Position numbers and translations under genes: made by a program
Assembly: GCA_964349515.1 (NCBI GenBank)
Contig: CAYGHG010000050.1
Location: forward strand, 1 to 18,726
Reading direction: 5' to 3'
Length of the DNA: 18,726 nt
Source of the DNA: CAYGHG01 sp964349515
GTDB lineage: Bacteria > Oederibacteriota > PGYV01 > CAYGHG01
Shown: in pieces, positions 8,801 to 14,362 of the stretch
Layout: every line of letters begins with the position of its first letter
How positions within the stretch are numbered: the first letter of the stretch is position 1
The notes under the pieces: model-generated
Told to the model about the DNA's origin: nothing
Database searches by the model: none
The model's input: only the letters and a program-made list of their open reading frames with translations

Positions 8801-9031
8801 TTTAAATCCCGGGTATGCAGGCGCGAAAGATGCTGTTGAACTGTAAAGCCCGTACATGCTGTCAGAAGTGGTTATGATAAGGGAGTTTTCAGGGAAAGAG
8901 GCGCTTATCTGAGGATAGACCAAGGGCTTTAAACAGCCGTGCAGGCCGCCCGCATTTATTCTCCTGTTTCCTTCTTTAAACAGCCGCTCTATTTTACGGG
9001 CAGCCGCCGTGTAAACCGGTGCTTGTTTCAT
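5807..9031 (-). CDS. mfd: Transcription-repair coupling factor Mfd
   Basis: Mfd is an ATP-driven DNA translocase that pushes stalled RNA polymerase off damaged DNA and recruits UvrA for nucleotide excision repair. All expected parts are visible. The N-terminal third is UvrB-like. The RNA-polymerase-interacting domain starts with GDYVVHREHGIGVFEGI (about 420-436). The translocase has Walker A GDAGFGKT (568-575), Walker B DEEQ (669-672) and TATPIPRTL. Next come GRVGRRDRQAYAYL and the RIRGAGN-type segment (here EIRGAGNILGTKQSG), then a C-terminal autoinhibitory TRCF domain. At 1074 residues it is slightly shorter than E. coli Mfd (1148). It begins 2 bases after the pgpA stop with no clear ribosome site, so translation may be coupled to pgpA. 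It is the last gene of the leftward block. Confidence 0.97.
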   Translation of the reverse strand: MKQAPVYTAAARKIERLFKEGNRRINAGGLHGCLKPLVYPQISASFPENSLIITTSDSMYGLYSSTASFAPAYPGFKEVYIYPEDDSLMYKNIKSSKEASRVRAQALNALISGKPVTIITDINAVSEKTAAPNEAASSLIVLKKGGSMSPSVLASMLAENNYERVVRVEGPFEYSVRGSITDVFPPEAKYPVRAEFFGDKIESLRYFSIETNSSTLETDEAELFLYNPGKKKHAGQCTLLDYFKDNSLVILDGLEALKADISEKTDKISRYLSKDETENNIFPLREILKKLRRFCVVRASQFAGEKSVNFKSAVNPPFKKNVTALNEYVSSMASSGYRVVLVSDNSGETNHLKEMVPPYAGLSGSVEFIDADLPSGCSLPEDKICLISNREIFERYKGKVLGRVRDSSVKPVKHYLELETGDYVVHREHGIGVFEGIKTLTTEDLTADFMLVRYEGSDKLYLPVDKIGVIDKYTGSGRIPSLSKLGTQFWRRTKEEIERELRLMAKELLKIFAKREVAGGIKYPPDDEALRDFEEAFVFEETPDQMRAIEEVKSDMMKPKAMDRLVCGDAGFGKTEVAMRAAFKAVNSGKQCLLLTATTLLAQQHYFTFSERFADYPVKIEMLSRLINTSKKKKVLQDLKEGKLDIVIGTHAVLASKVEMLNPGLVIIDEEQHFGVKAKENLREKYPESDILTLTATPIPRTLYFSLSGIRDITTINTPPPGKRPVETCIIEERQTTVRQIILREILRKGQVFYVHNNVKTIFRVKEELSTALPEVRFRAAHGKMKKSELEKIMRDFLAQKFDVLVTTTIIESGLDLPNVNSIIISSAERFGLSQLYQLKGRVGRRDRQAYAYLMVKDRVMLANQAMERLRAIESYADPGAGFQIAMKDLEIRGAGNILGTKQSGNMEKIGFELYCKMLEEAVSSLTGGGPSEEKDTKISASYKALIPEAYIWDAAEKLRIYRKIFLARSIEAIEALEKETADVWGAMPEEARAIFFTGRLKASGRKLNADEIRASSERVEISWNNPSDVPSELVKKLGAYPKVKVKHLSVVLPFGDRKKVVECLGKIWEIKQP

Positions 9032-9033
9032 AT

Positions 9034-9522
9034 CTAAAACAGCCGCGAAACAAACCCTTCTATATACCTGTCCGCGCCCGCGAAAATTATTATCCTTAAA
9101 ACTATATTTGCCTGCACTCCGGCTATGACGTCGTCCAGCATAATACCGTTGCCCGAAGGCAGCGACTCAGCCTGCCGTGCCGGAGGCAGCTTTAGTATGT
9201 CAAATATACGCGACAGGAAAAAACCCAGCACCATCCTGACGGGGGTAAATTCTATGAACATCATCGTGACAAGAAAGCCCGCCACCTCGTCTATCACAAC
9301 CTTTTTCGGGTCTTTTTTGCCGAATATGGCGGAAGCATAAGACGAACTCCATACCCCTACAAAGTAAATCACCGCTGTCACGCCGAGGTAAACCCACGGG
9401 TTCATATCTCTGAATAAAAAATAGTAAAAAGGAAGAAATGCAATAGTGCCCGCCGTGCCGGAGGCAAACGGGAAATACCCCGAGTAAAAAAAACTTGAAA
9501 TCAGAATGTGCAGTTGGCGCAA
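9034..9522 (-). CDS. pgpA: Phosphatidylglycerophosphatase A
   Basis: PgpA removes the phosphate from phosphatidylglycerophosphate, the step after PgsA in phosphatidylglycerol synthesis, at the inner membrane. The family motifs are present in order: GYFPFASGTAGT (15-26), DPKKVVIDEVAGF (71-83) and SGNGIMLDDVIAGV (123-136), with three to four hydrophobic segments between them. The length of 162 residues is typical. The start is a TTG supported by AGGAG 6 bases upstream. The first in-frame ATG is at residue 40, beyond the first conserved motif, so TTG must be the real start. It follows pgsA after 115 bases of 7-bp periodic repeat and directly precedes mfd, so two consecutive steps of phosphatidylglycerol synthesis sit together. 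Confidence 0.93.
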   Translation of the reverse strand: MRQLHILISSFFYSGYFPFASGTAGTIAFLPFYYFLFRDMNPWVYLGVTAVIYFVGVWSSSYASAIFGKKDPKKVVIDEVAGFLVTMMFIEFTPVRMVLGFFLSRIFDILKLPPARQAESLPSGNGIMLDDVIAGVQANIVLRIIIFAGADRYIEGFVSRLF

Positions 9523-9537
9523 AGTAAGCTCCTAAAA

Positions 9538-9635
9538 TGAAAGTTTATAAGACAAAAGCCAGAAGACAGAAGTTAAAGGCAAAAACGTCTTAACTTTTGC
9601 CTTCTGTCTCTTTTCTTTTTCAACTTAAAATCTGA
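9538..9635. repeat. 7-bp periodic inverted repeat between pgsA and pgpA
   Basis: Heptamers TGAAAGT, TTATAAG, ACAAAAG, CCAGAAG, ACAGAAG, TTAAAGG, CAAAAAC run in phase from 9538. After 9587 the complementary forms (CTTTTGC, CTTCTGT and so on) continue in exactly the same 7-bp phase. Two overlapping hairpins are possible: AAGGCAAAA (9576-9584) with TTTTGCCTT (9595-9603), or ACAGAAG (9566-9572) with CTTCTGT (9601-9607). The element occupies nearly all of the intergenic gap inside the operon. Confidence 0.7.
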
Positions 9636-9637
9636 TG

Positions 9638-10270
9638 TCAGATTTCCTCATCAAACATCTTCCAGCTTTTAAAGAGGTATTCCAGCCCTGATATGACCGC
9701 GAACACCGTCGCGGTAAACATCAGCCAGTATGGCACGAACCTGAGCATTATTGACTCGGCCCTTAAGCCGTCTATGTCCTCGGCTTTTATGCCGTAATGA
9801 AGATTTGTATTATGCAGCGCTATCATCAGAAGTATTACTATTATTGCGGCTATTTCCACAACGGTTTTTATCTTTCCCGAGAGTGATGCCGGCATTATTT
9901 CGCCTCTTTTGGCGGTCATTATCCTTATGCCAGATATCATGAACTCCCTGCTGACTATGATTATGACCATCCAGGCAGGCAGGATTTGAAGCTGGACAAA
10001 ACACAAAAGCGCTGCAAAAACCAATATCTTATCGGCCAGAGGGTCCATTACGGCTCCGAAATTTGACTCCACTTTAAACCTGCGCGCTATGTAGCCGTCA
10101 AAAAAATCGCTGATTGATGCTATCAAAAACACCGCGAGCGCGAGATAGCTGAAAAGCATCCGTTCTTCTTTCCTTCCTTCCAGAAGCAGCGGTATAAATA
10201 TTATTACAAGCAGAATTCTGAATATCGTAATCCTGTTGGGCAGTTTTTGAATAAAACTTTTTTTATTCAC
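9638..10270 (-). CDS. pgsA: CDP-diacylglycerol-glycerol-3-phosphate 3-phosphatidyltransferase
   Basis: PgsA makes phosphatidylglycerophosphate from CDP-diacylglycerol and glycerol-3-phosphate in the inner membrane, the committed step to phosphatidylglycerol. The complete CDP-alcohol phosphotransferase signature is visible: D55, D58-G59, A62-R63, G72, D76 and D80 with canonical spacing. Several hydrophobic helices follow. The length of 210 residues is slightly above the common 180-200 because of an insertion near residues 155-170 before the last helices. The start is GTG with GGAGAGG close upstream, and it overlaps the rimO stop by 4 bases (GTGA), showing translational coupling. PgsA next to RimO, RodZ and PgpA is a common arrangement, which supports the assignment over other CDP-alcohol transferases. 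Confidence 0.95.
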   Translation of the reverse strand: MNKKSFIQKLPNRITIFRILLVIIFIPLLLEGRKEERMLFSYLALAVFLIASISDFFDGYIARRFKVESNFGAVMDPLADKILVFAALLCFVQLQILPAWMVIIIVSREFMISGIRIMTAKRGEIMPASLSGKIKTVVEIAAIIVILLMIALHNTNLHYGIKAEDIDGLRAESIMLRFVPYWLMFTATVFAVISGLEYLFKSWKMFDEEI

Positions 10271-11568
10271 AACACCTCTCCTTTCAGTTCCGGCCCGCTC
10301 ATTCCGGTTATACGGGCTTTTACAAAATCACCCGGTTTCAGATTATGTGCGCTGCTTAACCGCAGATACCCGTCTATGTCCGGCGCATTCTGTTTGGCGC
10401 GGCCGCTGTATTTGTTTTTCCCGGTTTTTCCCGTGATTACCGCTTCTGTAACGGTTCCCAAAAGCTTGTTGTTATTATATTCGCATATGAGCGCGGAGGC
10501 AAGCATTAAAGCCTTTGTGCGCCTCTTAATTACAGGGGCCGGGTTTTTGCCTTTCATCAGGTAAGCGGCCGTACCCGGCTCGTCAGAATATTCAAATACT
10601 CCGGCTCTGTCAACCGCGCCGGAACTTATGAATTCTTTTAGTTCACTCAAATCAGCCTCTGTCTCACCTGGATAGCCTGCTATAAAAGAACTTCTTATCA
10701 CTATACCCTTTACTTTTTTTCTGAGGGTTTGTATAACGCGCTCTACAGAGGCGCGGCCGTAGCCGCGCTTCATGCTTTTTAATACGGAGTCTGATATGTG
10801 CTGAAAAGGTATGTCCGCGTATGCACAGACCCGCCCGTCAGATGCCATCACGCCCGCTGTTTTTGTTATCACCTCTTCGTCCGGGTAGAGGTAAAGCAGC
10901 CTGAGCCAGAAATATTTGTCCGTTGAGGCAAGTATCCTTTTAAGAAGCAGCGGCAGCATTTTTTTTCCGTACAAGTCTGCGCCGTAATAAACCAGATCCT
11001 GGCTTATCAGGTTTATCTCCTTTACTCCGCCTTCAACGAGTCTTTTTATTTCCGCCGCTATATCGCCGGTTTTTCTGCTGCGGTAGCGCCCCTTTATACC
11101 CGGAATCGCGCAGAAAGAGCATCTGTGGTTGCAGCCTTCGGATATTTTTACGTAAGCGGAATATGGGTTCAGCATCACGGTATGCGAAGCGCCTTTATAT
11201 ATAAATGGTTTCGAAGATGCAAAGATGCCCCCCTCTTTAACTGCCCTGCCGGTGTTTTCTATGTCATTTACCCCCACCCAGCCGTGGATTTGAGGGTATT
11301 TTTTCTGCAGTTCCTCCAGATCCTTTGAAACATAACACCCCGCCACCACAATTTTAAGGCGCGGATTTTTTTTCCTGAAACCCAGCATATCGCTTATGGC
11401 TGAGCGGGATTCCTCCCTCGCGGATTTTAGAAAAGCGCAGGTATTGATTATTATTACATCGGCGTCTGCCGGGTCAGTGGTTAGAGTGAAACCGGAAAGC
11501 ATGGAGAGCATGCATTCTGTATCTACGGTATTTTTGGGGCACCCGAGTGATATAACCCCGAGCTTCAT
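10267..11568 (-). CDS. rimO: Ribosomal protein S12 methylthiotransferase RimO
   Basis: RimO is a radical-SAM enzyme that adds a methylthio group to an aspartate of ribosomal protein S12. The N-terminal UPF0004 domain has the three cysteines C10, C44 and C78 for one iron-sulfur cluster. The radical-SAM motif CNHRCSFC (C146, C150, C153) holds the second. The opening GVISLGCPKNTVDTE and the motif IPGIKGRYRSR are characteristic of RimO rather than MiaB. A TRAM-like domain ends the 433 residues (about 365-433, with DIDGYLRL). The ATG has only a weak ribosome site. A 112-base gap with 7-bp repeats separates it from yajQ upstream. Its stop overlaps pgsA. Confidence 0.96.
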   Translation of the reverse strand: MKLGVISLGCPKNTVDTECMLSMLSGFTLTTDPADADVIIINTCAFLKSAREESRSAISDMLGFRKKNPRLKIVVAGCYVSKDLEELQKKYPQIHGWVGVNDIENTGRAVKEGGIFASSKPFIYKGASHTVMLNPYSAYVKISEGCNHRCSFCAIPGIKGRYRSRKTGDIAAEIKRLVEGGVKEINLISQDLVYYGADLYGKKMLPLLLKRILASTDKYFWLRLLYLYPDEEVITKTAGVMASDGRVCAYADIPFQHISDSVLKSMKRGYGRASVERVIQTLRKKVKGIVIRSSFIAGYPGETEADLSELKEFISSGAVDRAGVFEYSDEPGTAAYLMKGKNPAPVIKRRTKALMLASALICEYNNNKLLGTVTEAVITGKTGKNKYSGRAKQNAPDIDGYLRLSSAHNLKPGDFVKARITGMSGPELKGEVL

Positions 11569-11633
11569 CCCGGAAATCCATCCGGCAGAATTCCTGCATC
11601 ACAGGCTGTTTCTCCGCATTGCAGTCTTTCCCC

Positions 11634-11668
11634 TGAAGCTTGAAACCTGAAACCTGAAACTTTAAACC
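11634..11668. repeat. Five-copy 7-bp repeat (TGAAACC) between yajQ and rimO
   Basis: TGAAGCT, TGAAACC, TGAAACC, TGAAACT, TTAAACC follow one another without gaps. They lie in the 112-base spacer upstream of rimO. The units closely resemble the TGAAAGT/TTAAAGT heptamers after glgP, pointing to one degenerate repeat family in this genome. Confidence 0.7.
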
Positions 11669-11680
11669 GGATTTTCATTT

Positions 11681-12181
11681 TTACCTGTAATTCGCAAACT
11701 GCATATCTATTCCGAAATCCTTTGATTTTAAAAGCTGCATAACTTCCTGCAGGTCGTCTTTTTTCGGGCCCGAAACTCTTATGGTGTCCTTTTGTATTGA
11801 AGCCTGTACTTTTTTTATCCCCGAGTCCTTTATATACTTTACTATTTCTTTTGCCTTTTCCTGAGGGATCCCCTCCTGTATGGTAATCTCCATAACCATC
11901 TTGTTCATGCCGGACTGGTAGGGGTCCTTCGAAGTCAGCGCTTTTACCGGAACACCGCGCTTTATCATCTTGTTTACAAGAATGTCATAAGAGGCCTTAA
12001 CCTTGTAGTCATCGGCGGAAGAGATGGTTATTTTTCTCTCCTCTTTGTTTAAATCTATATTGGTTTCAACTCCCTTAAAATCATACCTGTTTGTTATTTC
12101 CCTCACAGCCTGGTCTATGGCGTTTACTATTTCCTGCATTTCAACTTTGGAAGTGACGTCAAAAGATGAATCCTGTGCCAT
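11681..12181 (-). CDS. yajQ: YajQ family nucleotide-binding protein
   Basis: This is a full-length member of the YajQ family (UPF0234), 166 residues against about 163 in E. coli. It opens with the typical SSFDVTSKVEMQEIVNAIDQA and NRYDFKG (37-43), has SSADDYKVKA in the middle and ends with KDFGIDMQFANYR. The fold is two RNA-recognition-like domains. Members bind nucleic acids, and in some proteobacteria cyclic di-GMP has been reported as ligand. The role in other phyla is not established. The ATG has AGGAGG 10 bases upstream. It lies 15 bases after rodZ and is surely in the same transcript. Confidence 0.95.
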   Translation of the reverse strand: MAQDSSFDVTSKVEMQEIVNAIDQAVREITNRYDFKGVETNIDLNKEERKITISSADDYKVKASYDILVNKMIKRGVPVKALTSKDPYQSGMNKMVMEITIQEGIPQEKAKEIVKYIKDSGIKKVQASIQKDTIRVSGPKKDDLQEVMQLLKSKDFGIDMQFANYR

Positions 12182-12196
12182 TTTGCATGTTCCTCC

Positions 12197-13072
12197 TTAT
12201 TCGCTTATCTCATTGGGTGCCACCGGGGTTTCCTCGGCAGCTACCGCCTTTGATACCGGATTGGGTGTGGCGGTAGGCGCAGGTTTCGGGGCGGCAGGCG
12301 CCTCGCGCCTGAAACCCTGGGCTTTGTCTATAAACCAGTTTTTTCCTGTCTGGAATACAAGCCCGTTTATTACCTCGCCCTCTTCTCCTATAACCCCTAT
12401 AGTGTCGCCGTTTACTATGAACTCAACCCCTGCCGCGTTGCCGACAAGAAAAACTATTTTCTCCACATCAGCCCAGTTTTTCACCTCGCCGGATTTTAGA
12501 AGAAAATCCTCCTCCTTGCCTCCGTGCTTTGCCTTCATCCATACTTCGCTCCTCGCCCTTGCGGTTACCTTTAACGATTTCTGTTCCGGCACCGCATACA
12601 CGTTTTTCGGATCGTCCACAGCCGTTTTATCCGAGGAGGAGGCCGCGAGCACTGTTATCAGCACCGCGAGTATTATAACCCCGGCAGCAATTCCTATAAC
12701 AGGCAGGTTTTTTTTGTCCTTAAAAAACTCCAGTATGGCCGGTGTCTTTCCTTCTCCGCTTCTCGCAGCTTCTCTTACCGCCTCTTTTGTAATTATTTCC
12801 TTTTCAAGATTGATTTTTTCCTTTTCAGGGTCGGCCTTAAGTTCGGGCGCCGCCTCAAAAAGCCTTAATATTTCCGTGTGGTCTGTTTTTAAGTACCTGG
12901 CGTACGTCTTCAGGAAGAGTTTCATATAAACAGCTTTTTCAAAAACATCCAACTGCTCCTCTTCCATTGCCTTGAGGTAAGAAATGTCAATCTTGGTGGC
13001 TTTCTGTATCTCCTGAAATTTAAGGTTGCGTGATTCCCTTGCTTTTTTTAGTATCTCACCGTATCCCTGCAT
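12197..13072 (-). CDS. rodZ: RodZ-like helix-turn-helix membrane protein
   Basis: This is a bitopic membrane protein of the RodZ type, which links the MreB cytoskeleton to the cell-wall elongation machinery. A cytoplasmic Cro/C1-like helix-turn-helix of the HTH_25 kind spans residues 4-72 (GEILKKARESRNL ... YLKAMEEEQ). It is followed by a charged linker, one membrane helix (about 123-145) and a periplasmic beta domain of the DUF4115 type (about 165-248, with the WMKAK and LKSGEV parts). A Pro/Ala/Thr-rich tail ends the 291 residues. The ATG has AAGGAG 8 bases upstream. It begins 17 bases after the LolA-like gene. No mreB lies in the window. RodZ next to pgsA and rimO is a recurring arrangement in bacteria. 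Confidence 0.88.
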   Translation of the reverse strand: MQGYGEILKKARESRNLKFQEIQKATKIDISYLKAMEEEQLDVFEKAVYMKLFLKTYARYLKTDHTEILRLFEAAPELKADPEKEKINLEKEIITKEAVREAARSGEGKTPAILEFFKDKKNLPVIGIAAGVIILAVLITVLAASSSDKTAVDDPKNVYAVPEQKSLKVTARARSEVWMKAKHGGKEEDFLLKSGEVKNWADVEKIVFLVGNAAGVEFIVNGDTIGVIGEEGEVINGLVFQTGKNWFIDKAQGFRREAPAAPKPAPTATPNPVSKAVAAEETPVAPNEISE

Positions 13073-13089
13073 TTTTAAGTCTCCTTGGT

Positions 13090-14043
13090 TTATATGCCGC
13101 CCTGCATCAGGGCGGAGGCGTCTATCACTTCAACGTTGTCGGGTATCTTAAAATCAAAAACCGAATCCGCGAATTCCGGCAGATTTTTCGACTCTTCAAG
13201 CGTATAGTTTTTTACGGCGCTGAAAGTTATTTTTACAGAAGCGCCTTCATACTTCATTTCCATGGTATCCGGGGCCAGGCTCTCTTTTAATATCCTGACC
13301 GTTATTTCGTCAAAATTAAGCTCTTTTTTATTTTTTGGAATCATCTTCATCGTGTAGTGGGAGGAATCCTCGGAAAGCCCGGTGTTGCTTTTGCCGGCGT
13401 AGTATTCTATGGAGCTTTCCATCTCAATATACATCTTGGTGTCAACCTGCGCCTCATCCGCCTCCTGCTTCATGACCTGCTTTATTGCGGGAGTGTAAAC
13501 CCAGATTGTTTTCCCGTCAGAGTAAAGATACTGTTCCTGCGGTTCGGTATATTTGACCATGAATTTATCGGGCCTTTTCATCCTGACTTCTCCCTTTATA
13601 TCCTGCGAAGTGCCCATCTGTGTGTATGTGGTCCTTATCTGTATGTTCATCTTTGCCGCGGCCCTTTTTTTCTGCTTTTCTTTCAGTGACTCCAGCAGTT
13701 CCTGAACCTTTTCTTCCTCTGTCAGAACCGCTTTTTTAACAGGCGTTTTTGCGGCCGTAGGCGCGGGTTTCACGGTTTTTACAGGCGTAGGCTGGACAGC
13801 TTTTTTCGGCGTGGCGGTAGGTTTTGGCTGTACCGGTTCCGGCAAAGGCGTCGGCTCCTGAGTATCCTCTATGACAGCCTTCGCAACGGCCGTTGCCGTA
13901 GCAGCAGCTTCAACAGCAGCAGCAGCCGATGAAATATCCCTGTCCAAATCAGGCTTTGCTCCAATTTCAGTTTTCGGCGCAGTCGCACAGCCGGCAGCGG
14001 TAAAAACAACGGCAGCTAATAACACTAATACCTTATTTACCAT
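13090..14043 (-). CDS. LolA-like lipoprotein-sorting protein, itself a predicted lipoprotein
   Basis: The N terminus is a lipoprotein signal: a hydrophobic stretch ending FTAAGC with the lipid-bearing cysteine at C19. A long Pro/Thr/Lys/Ala-rich spacer follows (about 62-106), then a short charged helix (108-130). The C-terminal domain (about 131-305) has the LolA-type half-barrel signature: MKRPDKFMVKYTEP (155-168), DGKTIWVYTP (176-185) and a final VFDFKIPDNVEVID. LolA carries lipoproteins from inner to outer membrane as a soluble periplasmic protein. Here the domain is tethered, which is unusual, so it might instead work as a LolB-like acceptor or as an envelope protein of the wider LolA/DUF4292-like group. 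GGAGG lies 5 bases before the ATG. It is the first gene of the block, with a good promoter upstream. Confidence 0.8.
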   Translation of the reverse strand: MVNKVLVLLAAVVFTAAGCATAPKTEIGAKPDLDRDISSAAAAVEAAATATAVAKAVIEDTQEPTPLPEPVQPKPTATPKKAVQPTPVKTVKPAPTAAKTPVKKAVLTEEEKVQELLESLKEKQKKRAAAKMNIQIRTTYTQMGTSQDIKGEVRMKRPDKFMVKYTEPQEQYLYSDGKTIWVYTPAIKQVMKQEADEAQVDTKMYIEMESSIEYYAGKSNTGLSEDSSHYTMKMIPKNKKELNFDEITVRILKESLAPDTMEMKYEGASVKITFSAVKNYTLEESKNLPEFADSVFDFKIPDNVEVIDASALMQGGI

Positions 14044-14085
14044 TAAATCCTCCCCCGTTATTTATTAATCGGGTAAAACCATCTT

Positions 14086-14114
14086 ATTTTAGGGCTTAAT
14101 ATGGTATTAATCAA
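14086..14114 (-). promoter_or_regulatory. Sigma-70 promoter of the lolA-like/rodZ/yajQ block
   Basis: On the minus strand TTGATT (14109-14114) and TAAAAT (14086-14091) are separated by 17 bases. The -10 box matches the consensus at five of six positions and the -35 box at four. The predicted start near 14079 gives a leader of about 36 bases with a strong ribosome site. It would drive the seven-gene block down to mfd. Confidence 0.6.
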
Positions 14115-14300
14115 GGGGTTTTTTGCTTATTTTGTTTTCAAGCCCTTCATTAATATAATCAGTCAGTATTATCAGGCCGATGGCACAAGTTTTATTTTGG
14201 AAGCGAATAGAAATCAGCGAAGGTGCAGGACAGAAGAATCCGTACCGTTTTGCCGTAGTTAACTTTTTGACTTTTATTTCTCTTCTCACTTATAGCTTAA
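14115..14300. other. Non-coding spacer, nothing recognised
   Basis: This part of the 319-base gap between the LolA-like gene and the VIT/vWA gene holds no convincing gene. A 60-codon minus-strand frame at 14107-14289 starts with GTG, has no ribosome site and no family-like content. I see no tRNA or structured RNA. Confidence 0.6.
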
Positions 14301-14348
14301 GTACCCCCCCTGCCCCCCTTGAAAAAGGGATAAAGGCAGGAGGGGTAC
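14301..14348. repeat. GC-rich double hairpin downstream of the VIT/vWA gene
   Basis: An outer stem pairs 14301-14314 with 14335-14348: GTACCCC/GGGGTAC plus CCTGCC/GGCAGG, broken by a single C-A mismatch. Inside it CCCTT and AAGGG form a second 5-bp stem around GAAA. It starts 14 bases after the end of the leftward VIT/vWA gene, so it may stop that transcript, although no T-run follows on the minus strand. The C-rich, palindromic make-up resembles a dispersed intergenic repeat. Confidence 0.65.
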
Positions 14349-14362
14349 GGCATGGAGCAAAA

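Noticed and set aside
12024..12929. 301-codon plus-strand open frame opposite rodZ and yajQ
   Set aside because: It is antisense to two clearly identified genes, has no ribosome site and its protein looks like low-complexity Ser/Phe-rich shadow sequence.
14107..14289. 60-codon minus-strand frame in the 14.1 kb spacer
   Set aside because: GTG start without ribosome site, overlaps the -35 box of the predicted promoter, and no recognisable protein content.
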